The position numbers were made by a program, and so were the translations under genes. Below the pieces are notes generated by a model, which made no database searches, was not told where the DNA came from, and was given only the letters and a program-made list of their open reading frames with translations. From assembly GCA_006503535.1 (NCBI GenBank), contig QYRS01000017.1, forward strand, positions 310,001-374,000: a DNA stretch of 64,000 nucleotides. The letters are read 5' to 3'. The DNA comes from Arthrinium phaeospermum (lineage: Eukaryota; Ascomycota; Sordariomycetes; Amphisphaeriales; Apiosporaceae). Positions 55,474 to 64,000 of the stretch are shown here, in pieces (the stretch's first letter is position 1; each line of letters opens with the position of its first letter).

Positions 55474-55828
55474 ATGTGTACTGTAATCATTGATGTGTAC
55501 GTCATTTCCCCTCCCCCTTCCTGTCCCAGTCCCTATTCCCCGTTTATTATAAGAGACCCAATACTAACATCGAGACCTGTACAGGTACCTCTGCCAGTAT
55601 TGCAAGCGCGCAGTAGGTGAACCTACTCGCCGCGAGCCCTCCTGGGACCCTTGCGGTGAGAAGCACAACTACTCAAGCCGCTGCAAGAACTACAAGCCGA
55701 GCCACAAGTACCATTATGTGGACACGTGCTATCCCGGTACCGGCTGCCAGGCTCCCCCCGCTGGCAACAGCGGCGGCAGCTCGGGCGACTTCAGTTTCGC
55801 CGAGATGCACTACAGTGCCAGACGTTGA
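55474..55828 (+). CDS. Small cysteine-rich MCxV-family protein B
   Basis: Exons 55474-55496 and 55585-55828 with an 88-nt intron (GTACGT donor, CAG acceptor, ACTAAC branch point); 88 residues. The joined start reads MCTVIIDVYLYCQYCKRAVG. Then SWDPCGEKHNYSSRCKNYKP, HYVDTCYPGTGC and a Gly/Ser-rich tail ending HYSARR. The W-x2-C / C-x2-Y / HY-x3-C / C order equals that of protein A. The first exon codes only for seven residues plus two bases, which is why the family is easily missed by gene finders. Confidence 0.75.
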
Positions 55829-56995
55829 GTGTTCCGCGCATCGGGGAACCTGCTTTCTTCACTCCGGTGATTTAACTTTAGTACCCTGCGGAACGTAGCT
55901 GATGGATTTCTCATCAAGGAACCGGTCACTTCTTCCGGATCTTTGAACAAAACTGAAGAGAGCATTCATACTGGATTAACTACATCCTAGTTTCTCCTAG
56001 TAGCTTTGAGGAAAAACAACAGCGATGACCTAATTATGACATTTTGTCTATAGGCCTTCCTCCTATGTTGCTAGGTACTGACCCTACCACAATAGCTTCG
56101 TCTGGCATTGTCGCACTATGCGGGCATTGCTATCGATGAGCTGCAGATGATTTTAAGTGGGTAGTCTCTCTCACACGAGCGATGAATACATACTTATTTG
56201 CGTAACCAACCCGTCTTCGAGAAGCACCGTGACCAAGTGATGAATGTGTGAATGGTATTTTTGAGAAATAATTGATTAAGCAGCCACGAGACGCATGTAA
56301 AACCTAGTAGTACTTTCGAAACGATATCTTCGCGTTCATGAATGGAGACGAGTGCAGCGATTTTTGCTGCTGTGTGATGTCTCCGCTAGTTGCATGTTGA
56401 GACCTGAGTTACGCCAAGGCCGCAGGGGCTACCACAACTGACCAATCAGCAGCCACCCATCATGCCCAATCCAGCAAGTGAGTTCGCACCGCTCACGCTG
56501 TTCAACGGAGGGGCAATCCAACGAAATATTTGTAAGCTTTCCACTACTTTGCACCTTCGAGAGCGAAAGAGTCAAGGTCGACTCCAATCCCTACATTCAT
56601 GACTCTCCTGACCGGTGCAAACGCCTATGTGGCGTGTTGTGGATGATCAATTGGTGGATTGTAATATTCTTTATTCGACACAGTTCATCCATCAAGAAAT
56701 ACCACGCACTAGGCCATTGCGTTGCAACGATGCCTCAGTTCATTAGTCTATCTCATCTCTGTACTACGCAGAAGGCCTCATTAGCAGTGACATTAACATC
56801 ATCCGATGTCCCTAGAGCCCACTGCCATAAATGCCAGTTTCACAGTCCTGCCAAAGCAGCTCGTTCCGCCAATCCATCTTCCATCCCCTTGCTGAAGGTA
56901 ATGGGCACCTGCGCGGTTATCGTAATGCGCTGAGGCAATCCAGGAGCCCATCCGCACTTATGTTTCCGTGGCCTCTCCTCATCCCACAACTTCCA
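55829..56995. other. Intergenic spacer
   Basis: About 1.17 kb, convergent between protein B and the BTB gene. No gene supported. Confidence 0.5.
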
Positions 56996-58322
56996 TTATA
57001 CGGAATTGTCCAGCCCAACTATGGCGGCCCGCTTTGCCAACACATCTTGTAGCCCTTGGGAAAGGCCAATCCTTTCGTTCGAGGCCAAGTCCAAGGCAAT
57101 CTGTTGCTTCAGGCTGGTGGTCCAATCACACTGGTATCTTCGGTGTCTCTGGGGAACCGTATCGCTGAAACCAGACATGCTAATTTGTTCCAACTTCTCT
57201 TTGATGACAGATACACTCAGTGCATCTGGGATCTTATCGGGATCCGGAACAGGCCACAAGTCTAGTTTGCAGAGACTTCGTATCAGAGATCCCAAAGCCA
57301 AACTCTCACAAAGGCTTCTCTGTTCCATATTGCCGCCATGATTCAGGCACCACCCATAGCCTAGGTAGCCACTACCTTGAAACTGCAATATGAAGTTTCG
57401 CAGTGATTGAAGCGACACGTCCATAAGCGTCTTCCGCATGTTTCGAATGTATTCTGCCGGTTGGCGTTAGTTTGAGTCTGTGCTTGACGGAGTTTTACGT
57501 TCCAGGCGATGTCTTACCTTTCAAACTTGGGTACAGTAAAACAAATTCGCAGGTCTCGATGTCTGTGCCATTGATGTGCAAGTGGCCGCCAACAAGGGTA
57601 CTGTTGAATACAATGTGCTTGAGCACTCGGATGAACAGTGGCTGATTGCCCAGATGCTGACCAATACTAAACGCTCGGCTTAGAGTCTTGGCATCGGTTA
57701 GGTTGTTGAGCTCCAATTGAATTGTCGGAAGATTGTCACCATCGCGATAGCAGAACCATGAGTTTACCCTTCCATTCAATAAGGCGCTCATTTCGTATTT
57801 ATGCGCCATCAGGACTATCTCGTAGATGTGCTGGAAAGTTGGTTTGGCTGGAAGCGTGCTGAAATCTGCATGAGCGATGCGGAAAAGGAACGCCAGACCC
57901 GCAGGTGAATCATCCGGTAGGTGCTCAGTCCAGCCAACTTCAGAGGTGCCGGGTTTGTAATCGTCACTCTTGGTGTCGAACTTGCTCTTGAAGACGGAGG
58001 AGCTGCGTGCCAGGGCTTTGTAGTCGACGCGGAAAGCTGTCGCCTTCTCGACGGTGAAGAGTGTTGTCTTCGAGCGGGCCAGATCAGCACCGACGACGAT
58101 GACAAGATCGCCATCAGGGTCAATGTTGATCATGTTGTCCAAGGGCACATCACTACCAGAATCAGTGAGTGCTGGAGGTGAGGAAACGCGAACCTTGAAA
58201 ACCCCAAACGAGGCACCAAGACCGCGTAGGAACTTTTCGCGGTGGAAATGAATGGGATGTTTCACTTACGAGCTGATTTCCTCGGCTTTGCGCTTCTCGC
58301 CAGGCTGAGGTGACGACGCCAT
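56996..58322 (-). CDS. BTB/POZ-domain protein
   Basis: Exons 58322-58270, 58152-57518 and 57453-56996; 381 residues. The N-terminus MASSPQPGEKRKAEEISS has a basic nuclear-type motif. The BTB-like region follows: INIDPDGDLVIVVGADLARS, then VDYKALARSSSVFKSKF and LAFLFRIAHADFSTLP, the arrangement of the fungal BTB proteins that open with DPDGDVxLVVG. The first intron acceptor (GGTAG at 58153-58157) was chosen because it alone keeps the frame; the alternative start at 58265 gives a different N-terminus. The C-terminal 150 residues are helical, with Leu/Trp/Cys-rich segments and no second domain that I recognise. BTB proteins often act as adaptors for Cul3 ubiquitin ligases or in transcription; here the role is unknown. 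It sits inside the cluster of small Cys-rich genes. Confidence 0.8.
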
Positions 58323-59069
58323 CTTGCAGGTTTCCCGCTGTGTGGGCGGTTGCGGGTTGGAGGAAAGTGGTTTGCACTTTGTGGGAGAAGGCGTGTTTGT
58401 GTTTTTGTGGAAGTGCGAATGAGTTACCCGTAGCGCGTGGGCAAGTTTGGTTCCCACCTTGCCAAACAGCTGTAGCCTGTAGGTGTAGGTAGGAACTACT
58501 GTGCACCAAACCAGAAGCTCTCAGGCAGCTTCGAATTATTTGAGGCACTGTTTTTGGCGCCCGGCTGGAGGTGTCCTGCGAGGTGGATGCCTGAGCCGGC
58601 CCGCCCAAGAGCTGCTTCTCTTCATGGTGTTATCGCCAGCGTTTCGTGTACTGGCTACTAGCAGCACAGCTTCGCAGTATGCCCATGAAACGGCCTTTTA
58701 AAGTACATACGTACCTATCTTCATCCAGATTTCATCCCATACAAATCCCATAGCAAATGTATTCCATAGCCAAGCTCGGCACACGACCACACTCCATGCA
58801 CCACCGCGTAGTGTCAGAACACCCATCCAATCGGGTGTGTCGAGTCACCGTTGTTCGGGTCGCTGCCATAGAGAAAGTCAAAGAGATGACATGCAAACCA
58901 AGATTGTCGCAAGGCGAATCCTCAATGTTCGTGCAGATCACGGATCAATATAGCACATTAAACATACCAACGTAATCTGGAAGACGGATCTCAATTGTTT
59001 ACTGGAAAATTGCTATTGAATGCATTTTGCCAAGGGCCTCGTTCTGTCATCCTCCTTGACTCGTCTGTA
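58323..59069. other. Intergenic spacer
   Basis: 5' region of the BTB gene and 3' side of protein C. No gene supported. Confidence 0.5.
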
Positions 59070-59531
59070 TCATCCATCCAGTATGTGCTCCTTCTCTTGT
59101 CCGCCTGATTCCTTGGACATCGAGGTATTACGACTATGGTCGTCTCCCTCGCTCTCCCGCTCGAGATGGGGGTCAATTGGCGGCGATCTCCCGAGAGTGT
59201 GGTTGTTTCCATTACTACCGCCCTCTTCTCTTTCGGTCGTCTGTTTCTCTGCTGCTGCTGCTTCTACCGCTGCTTCGGCCGCCTTTGCCGCTGCTTTGGC
59301 CGCTTCCGCCGCCGCTTTGGCCGCTTCCGCCGCCGCCGCCGCTGCTGTTGCTTGCTTGCAGGGTTCGCACTCGGAGTTGTAGTGGCAGTTGATAATGGGG
59401 GTGAAGGCGGGACACGGCCTGCCGTACGTGGGGGCGATCCCGCAGGTCTTCCAGGACTGGATTCTTTCGGTGATTTTCATGTACTGCAAGCACCTGCGAC
59501 AGTTCCACTGATCGAGGTCGACGATGCACAT
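59070..59531 (-). CDS. Small cysteine-rich MCxV-family protein C with Ala-rich helix
   Basis: Single exon, 153 residues. It starts MCIVDLDQWNCRRCLQY and continues with SWKTCGIAPTYGRPCPAF, then HYNSECEPC. This repeats the family order C-x2-C, W-x2-C, C-P-x-[YF], Y-x3-C-x2-C. The following 40 residues are an A/E/K repeat (AAKAAAEAAK type), predicted as a long single helix or coiled coil and encoded by GCC/GCT repeats at 59245-59350. The tail is acidic and Ser-rich. No signal peptide. The head is shared with the paralogues while the tail is unique. Confidence 0.65.
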   Translation of the reverse strand: MCIVDLDQWNCRRCLQYMKITERIQSWKTCGIAPTYGRPCPAFTPIINCHYNSECEPCKQATAAAAAAEAAKAAAEAAKAAAKAAEAAVEAAAAEKQTTEREEGGSNGNNHTLGRSPPIDPHLERESEGDDHSRNTSMSKESGGQEKEHILDG

Positions 59532-60173
59532 GGTGTTTGCTGGTCGGCGGTGAGGCTGGATGGTGTGGTTGGGCTATCTGTTGTCTTGATGGGTAATGAT
59601 GGCGACGGTGTATGATAGAATGTGATGATGCGATGATTTCCAAAGAAGCGCGGAAGCTCAAGCGATATTTGCAAGTTGTTGTTCTGGTTGCGTGGTGTTC
59701 CTCACCTGTTGATGGGATGCAGACATGTTGTGGGCGGGGCTTTCTGAGAAGAGGGAAGCAGCCATTGAAAGACGACAAGCAGCCCGGAAAGGAGGAAAGA
59801 ACACCTGCGCGGTGTCGTTCCTGCCGTGAAGGTGACATCTCCAAATCTCAATTTGGTGTACACTGCCGGAGGCATTTGAACGTCGCTGTCAATGCGTTCG
59901 GCGTTCGCAATATTGAAGGGTTTGGTCTGGTCGATTGATGACATCTTTTTCACCTTGTCGCCTGTCCATAATGTCTCCATGTAATCATACAACTGCGCAT
60001 TCTCGTAGAACTCCAGCATGCATAAGGAACTTACCGTAGCGGCAAGCCGGGAGAAACACATCAAGAAATGCAAGGTGCAAAATATCTCTCTCCATCAGCT
60101 ATCTAACGTACTTACAGCCCTTTTCGACATGGAGAACCGGTAGCGACGTTGCATCCCAACAGTCTCAACCCCT
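59532..60173. other. Intergenic spacer between proteins C and D
   Basis: Overlapping open frames at 59612-59938 (+) and 59702-60073 (-) have no motif or splice support. No gene assigned. Confidence 0.45.
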
Positions 60174-60446
60174 TTACCTCCGTTGCTGTTCTCGCCACTG
60201 CCGCTCCCGCTCCTCCTGAGCCTGCCGCTGCTGTTCAAGCTGTCGCTGACGCCGCTCTTCACGTTCGCAGTTGTCACACTTGTACTCGTAGTGCTTGACA
60301 TTCTGGCAGTAGTAGTTGGGACACCTCTCGTCATACGTAGGGCCGACGTCGCACAGGATCCAGCTGTTGCCCCTATAGCCGGAGTCGACATTGGCTCGGC
60401 ACCACGCGTTGGCGCAGATCCACAGGTCTCGGATGACGTAGCACAT
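60174..60446 (-). CDS. Small cysteine-rich MCxV-family protein D
   Basis: Single exon, 90 residues. MCYVIRDLWICANAWCRANV, then NSWILCDVGPTYDERCPNYY, VKHYEYKCDNC, and a C-terminal Arg/Glu/Gln-rich coiled coil (EREERRQRQLEQQRQAQ). The core W-x2-C-x8-C-P-x-Y...HYxxxC-x2-C is closest to protein C, next to it on the same strand, which suggests tandem duplication followed by replacement of the tail. A TATA-like TATATA lies about 40 bases upstream. No signal peptide. Confidence 0.65.
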   Translation of the reverse strand: MCYVIRDLWICANAWCRANVDSGYRGNSWILCDVGPTYDERCPNYYCQNVKHYEYKCDNCEREERRQRQLEQQRQAQEERERQWREQQRR

Positions 60447-61023
60447 GGTAATGATGCTTCTGATATTTGCCTGACTGTACAGTATATAGAATGGGGGTTG
60501 GTGATCTTATCTTGTATGGTGTTTCGTGATAGGTTTCGCTTGTTTAGCTGGGGTCTTTGTTGTGTTAGAATCTACAAATACCCAGAAGCTTTTGTTGTAC
60601 TACGAGGAGAAACGTCGAGACAGGTGCTGATGCTTTCGTAAGATGCCTTATACAGGGGTCCCTTTTGATTTACATACTCACTGTGATGCACGTTGAAACT
60701 AGCGTGTTATGACGCTGCCGCATGAATTTTGACACATTTTGTTCGCAGTAACTCGCCTATTGGCAAGGCACTTAAATCACGGGCAGGACATGGTGGGCAA
60801 GAATGTAGTCAGTCACTATGTGCAATACACAAAGATGAGAAATAATACAACGCGGTCGTCTAGATCGCACAACGCCCCCCAAGTCCGTGTACTCCGCCCG
60901 ATCAGGCAGTAAACATGGCTATAAAAACCTGCCTTTGTCAATACGGTTCCCAATCCATCTTCATCGTCGTTCAAGAGACATCATTGCGCCATACCAACGC
61001 CCCTCGGTTCTACCCTTTGCGTC
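60447..61023. other. Divergent promoter region
   Basis: About 580 bases between protein D and the next + strand gene. Contains TATAAAA at 60920-60926. No gene supported. Confidence 0.5.
60920..60926 (+). promoter_or_regulatory. TATA box of the gene starting at 61024
   Basis: TATAAAA about 100 bases before the ATG at 61024, preceded by a GC-rich stretch. It supports transcription of the following uncertain gene. Confidence 0.5.
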
Positions 61024-61441
61024 ATGGCTCGCACTAAGGAGACGGTGGGGCAAGGTGAGAAGCCCACCATAACCTGGACACGGTTCCACCCGCCGCGGGA
61101 GCAGGAGTCGCCGGCGTGGTCCATGGACCACGATGATATCCATGCAGGCCCACTGACTGACCTGCACATATGGAAGGTCTACTTGGGGAGAATGGCCGAG
61201 AACTTTGCGCAGGTCACCTACATGCTTGGTGAGTGTGCCTGCCATCTGTATTCCGGAGCGGACTACATGTTTGTTCACCCCATCTGATCTCGCTATGTAA
61301 GAAGTGCTACACAGACTGGGCTTCAATGGATGCCTTGAAGAACGTTCTGTCCTCGCCTACCTGCGCAGAGTTCCTGCGGGACCTACCGGAATACGGCGAT
61401 TCACAGACTTCCAATATCGACTCGGGCTGATCGGCACTTGA
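61024..61441 (+). CDS. Small hypothetical protein (structure uncertain)
   Basis: Exon 61024-61228 (68 residues) begins MARTKETVGQGEKPTITWTR and ends in AENFAQVTYML. A GTGAGT donor at 61229 and an AAG acceptor at 61300-61301 give a 73-nt phase-1 intron. The second exon, 61302-61441, reads EVLHRLGFNGCLEERSVLAY, then LRRVPAG and TDFQYRLGLIGT. An alternative is splicing from 61229 to the CAG at 61461-61463, which has a good branch point (GCTAATC) and would continue through an open frame to 61939. I do not recognise either product. The TATA box and clean splice sites favour a real gene of uncertain 3' structure. Confidence 0.4.
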
Positions 61442-61939
61442 TCAGCTAATCATGAGTCGCCCCCAGTGCCATCGCGCTTTTCCATGTTTGTTCCGCGCGG
61501 CTCCGAGCTCATGCAGTGGCGGCACCACCAGCGGTCCCGGTTCTCGGCAGTGTGGTTCTTTATGCTGGCCAAGGACCGCTGGGCAGAGGGGAAACTTCCT
61601 AGCAAGATAGAAAGAGGCCAGCAGCATACACAAGAGGAGAACAGCCAGTACCAGTGTCGGGAACGGGCTCCCTTATGCCACACCTTTCCGTGGCAGCCCA
61701 GGTATGGCGGGACGCTGGAGCAGGAAGAGGCTTTTGCGGCCGGCCCACTGGCGAGAGAGTCGTGGCGACAGCATGTAGCGCGGGCGATGCCGCCGGCTAC
61801 GGCTTGTGCACAGAAGCGCTGCAATACTCGAGATGTCTCACGATCTAAAGCCCCCCCCCCTTCTCAGCCTGAGACGAGTCCCGAGAAAGCCGAGGAGTTG
61901 GAACAACATAAGAACTGTGACCATCGGCAAATTGTTTAA

Positions 61940-62477
61940 GGTTAGCGTCTTTGTTGTGGTCGACTAACGCCTTGGCATATGCATAGTTTCGTGTCGCGCA
62001 TCGGAAGCGCACCGCAGCCTGCATAAATATGGTGGTGAAACGAGGGTAAGCTGCCGGTCTAGCTCACCTCATTGGCTGGTAATAGGAGTGTAGGGTAACA
62101 TTAAAATATACTGTGCATGCATACATCTCGCTACTAATCCTGTCTGACGTCCATTAGGTGAACCCTGAAGTTTGAGCCAATAAGAATGGTCCTACAAACT
62201 ACCATGACAAGAATTGACATCTCCCATTTTGAGAGCACGCAAGACCACAGCTGGCTTCGGGCGAAGAAAGCAAAATCGATCATGAGCAATATAAATGGAT
62301 GTTATGTCCCGTTGCCACAAGATGGTCTTCCTTCCCTTGTTCCATTCTCACAATCATCACACAACCCCGGCTGAGGACAGAATTCCCCCACGTTAACCCT
62401 TTCCTGAGTATACTTACACCACAAGCCATTTCTACGCCGCCAACAGTACGTTGTGTATCTTCTTCAGCGCGTCCAAC
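61940..62477. other. Intergenic spacer
   Basis: AT-rich, no supported gene. Confidence 0.45.
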
Positions 62478-62855
62478 ATGACACACAAGCACTCCTCTAA
62501 GACAACGCAAGTCCAATTTCTCTTATGTTAAATGAGACCATACCGCTCGCCCCTTAGCCGTCTGTGTCCCTATGTACTGACCCTACACCCCGTACTCCAG
62601 TCAAGCTGGTGGCTCAAGGAAGCCCCAGAAGACCACCCGCAGCACCGATGCCGCAAGCAACTCGAAGACCAAGGCATGTCATCTCCTTGCTTAGACCCCC
62701 TATTGAGATAACACCGGCCTCGACTGACCAATACGTAGGGCAAGAAGGAGGACGATGTCCCCGTCGAGCTCTGGGGTGTTGGTGCATGGTGTGATGACAT
62801 GCCTGAGCCCGAAGAGTACAAGAAGCCCAAGAAGACGGCCCACCCCAGACACTGA
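62478..62855 (+). CDS. Small basic/acidic hypothetical protein with a putative GC-AG intron (tentative)
   Basis: The best-supported part is 62739-62855: GKKEDDVPVELWGVGAWCDD, then MPEPEEYKKPKKTAHPRH and a stop. Directly upstream, a frame reading SQAGGSRKPQKTTRSTDAAS, then NSKTK, ends at 62673. It joins in phase across a 65-nt intron with donor GCATGT and acceptor TAG. GC donors are rare (about one percent of introns in fungi). The 5' end is unresolved: the ATG at 62478 (MTHKHSSKTTQ) may be the start, but needs another intron I could not place. Function unknown. Confidence 0.35.
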
Positions 62856-63279
62856 TATAAGTCGTTGACCATGGTGTCTGTATCGATCATCATCACGTAC
62901 TTCGCTCAGTCGTAGGAAGAGATGTTGGTATGAGGGAAGCACTTAGGCATATGTCATCTTATGTAGGAAGAGTTTCTTGATTCAATCTATGATCTATTGA
63001 TTATCATCAACTATGTTGCTGGTCCAACTCACCCCTTACCATGTTGACCTGAGCAAGACCTATACCATACCATACCATATACCCTTTACATGACCCATCC
63101 GACCATATACACCAAAAACATTGATATGAACACTCTGTGAAACAAAGGATATCTCGGAAAACCCAAACGCAAAAACTCAAGCCCACCTCCAACTCGATAA
63201 CACCGAGCAACAAATGCCCATCATATAGTACAAGCCCCCTGCAACACCCTGGGCACATCCAATTCTATTGGCAGCCCAC
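62856..63279. other. Intergenic spacer
   Basis: 3' region of the sulfite oxidase gene. Nothing recognised beyond a CCATACCATACCATATACC-like run near 63065. Confidence 0.5.
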
Positions 63280-64000
63280 TCACTTCTTATTCCTCGACTC
63301 CTTCTGCACGGCCTGTACCCTCTCATGACACTTGGCCAAATCGAACTCGACCCGGTGCCAAGCCGTAGCCAAGTTCCCCCGAAGGTTGAAGATGCTCTTG
63401 TAGCACTGCGGCTGCGTGTTGTACGCGTCGTCGGTAGCCTTCACCACAAACGTCGTCTTGGCCTCGTGCTCGTCCCCCTCGTGCTCCAGCGGGACGGCCC
63501 CCTCGTACGTCCACCGCTTCCAGCACCACGCCTTGCTGCCCTTCTCGTGCGCCGAGTCGTCGACGAGTTTGGCCTGGTCCCAGTGCTTGCCGTTGTCGAG
63601 GCTGATGTCGACGCGCTGGATCTCCCGACCGCCGCCCGAGTAGGCGTATCCCTCAATCTGGATCAGGTTGTTGCCGGCGGCGTCCTTGGCCTTCTCTTGC
63701 GGGACGGTCTTCGACTCGGACTCCGGCTTTAAGCGGGTTCGGGTGATGGCGCTGGTGATGGGCATCTCCTGGATCGACTTGTACTTATCCCAATCAAGGT
63801 TCTTGACTTCGTTCGGGCCGAAGCACTTGTAGTCGCGCCTCTGCCAGCTGGTGCTGCTCTCCTCGTCGGAGATGACGATCTTGTTGACCCATTTGACACA
63901 TCTAGCAGCGACAGTTCCAGGGACAATAACCCGGACAGGGAACCCATGGTCACCGGGCAACGGGAGATCGTTCATCTTGAATGCCAGCAGAACATCGCCA
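63280..64000 (-). CDS. Sulfite oxidase, C-terminal part (5' beyond window)
   Basis: The frame is open to base 64000, so the N-terminal part lies outside. Visible: GDVLLAFKMNDLPLPGDHGF and PVRVIVPGTVAARCVKWVNK, the end of the molybdopterin-binding domain with the conserved HG-x-P-x-R. This is followed by SWQRRDYKCFGPNEV and PITSAI, then the Mo-co dimerisation domain: GYAYSGGGREIQRVDISLDN, KAWCWKRWTYEGAVPLEHEG and KATDDAYNTQP. The end FNLRGNLATAWHRVEF is typical. The enzyme oxidises sulfite to sulfate with a molybdenum cofactor; fungal versions often lack the haem domain, but that region is not in view. The final residues are ERVQAVQKESRNKK. Confidence 0.93.
   Translation of the reverse strand, partial: GDVLLAFKMNDLPLPGDHGFPVRVIVPGTVAARCVKWVNKIVISDEESSTSWQRRDYKCFGPNEVKNLDWDKYKSIQEMPITSAITRTRLKPESESKTVPQEKAKDAAGNNLIQIEGYAYSGGGREIQRVDISLDNGKHWDQAKLVDDSAHEKGSKAWCWKRWTYEGAVPLEHEGDEHEAKTTFVVKATDDAYNTQPQCYKSIFNLRGNLATAWHRVEFDLAKCHERVQAVQKESRNKK

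Noticed and set aside
59612..60073. Overlapping frames between small Cys-rich genes C and D
   Set aside because: Lack the MCxV start, the cysteine order and any splice signals; judged non-coding.
1..64000. CRISPR array, rRNA genes, bacterial-type operons
   Set aside because: No regularly spaced short repeats with unique spacers, no rRNA-like conserved blocks, and gene structure is eukaryotic throughout.

Overview
The window is nuclear DNA of a filamentous ascomycete (Pezizomycotina, most likely Sordariomycetes). Genes are split by short GT-AG introns with CTRAY-type branch points, coding DNA is GC-rich, spacers are longer and AT-richer, and the gene content is typical of these fungi (HET domain, DUF6594, BCS1-type AAA ATPase, fungal P450, GT25, CCC1). 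I name no species. About 20 genes can be modelled, most multi-exon; exon coordinates come from reading splice sites by eye.

Layout. 1-4517: 3' part of a ZNFX1/NFX1-type SF1 helicase. 5185-5419: a MITE-like element. 5979-12050: an eEF1B-gamma-type GST, a cytochrome P450 and an O-methyltransferase, all on +, resembling a set of tailoring enzymes without a backbone synthase. 12160-15064: a small unknown gene, repeat-derived spacer and a C2H2 zinc-finger gene. 15536-17085: COX10 (-). 18186-19934: an unknown helical protein with three PPxY motifs. 21417-23759: BCS1-like AAA ATPase (-). 24581-26440: NCS1 nucleobase/allantoin-type permease (-). 27701-30733: an unknown gene and a DUF6594 membrane protein, divergent. 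31941-33863: HET-domain protein. 34036-38045: MFS anion/allantoate-type permease and a metal-dependent cyclase-family enzyme, divergent around a perfect palindrome. 38184-41998: GT25 glycosyltransferase and transaldolase (-). 43483-49550: a 1958-residue zinc-finger/AT-hook protein. 50911-51737: CCC1/VIT1 iron transporter. 53518-60446: four small cysteine-rich paralogues (MCxV family) around a BTB/POZ gene. 61024-62855: two small uncertain genes. 63280-64000: C-terminal part of sulfite oxidase (-).

Three observations stand out. First, a family of related introns ('TTATTCC introns') with matching 5' and 3' ends occurs three times in the helicase and once in the BCS1 gene. A further copy with intact-looking splice ends lies in antisense orientation inside another BCS1 intron. 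This is what mobile introner-like elements would look like. Second, four divergent small proteins share a start MCxV and a C/W/C/C/Y/C/C scaffold within 7 kb; I know no named function for them. Third, COX10, CCC1 and the cyclase each need exactly one extra base in a short repeat or homopolymer to read through, which points to systematic single-base deletions in the assembly rather than three pseudogenes.
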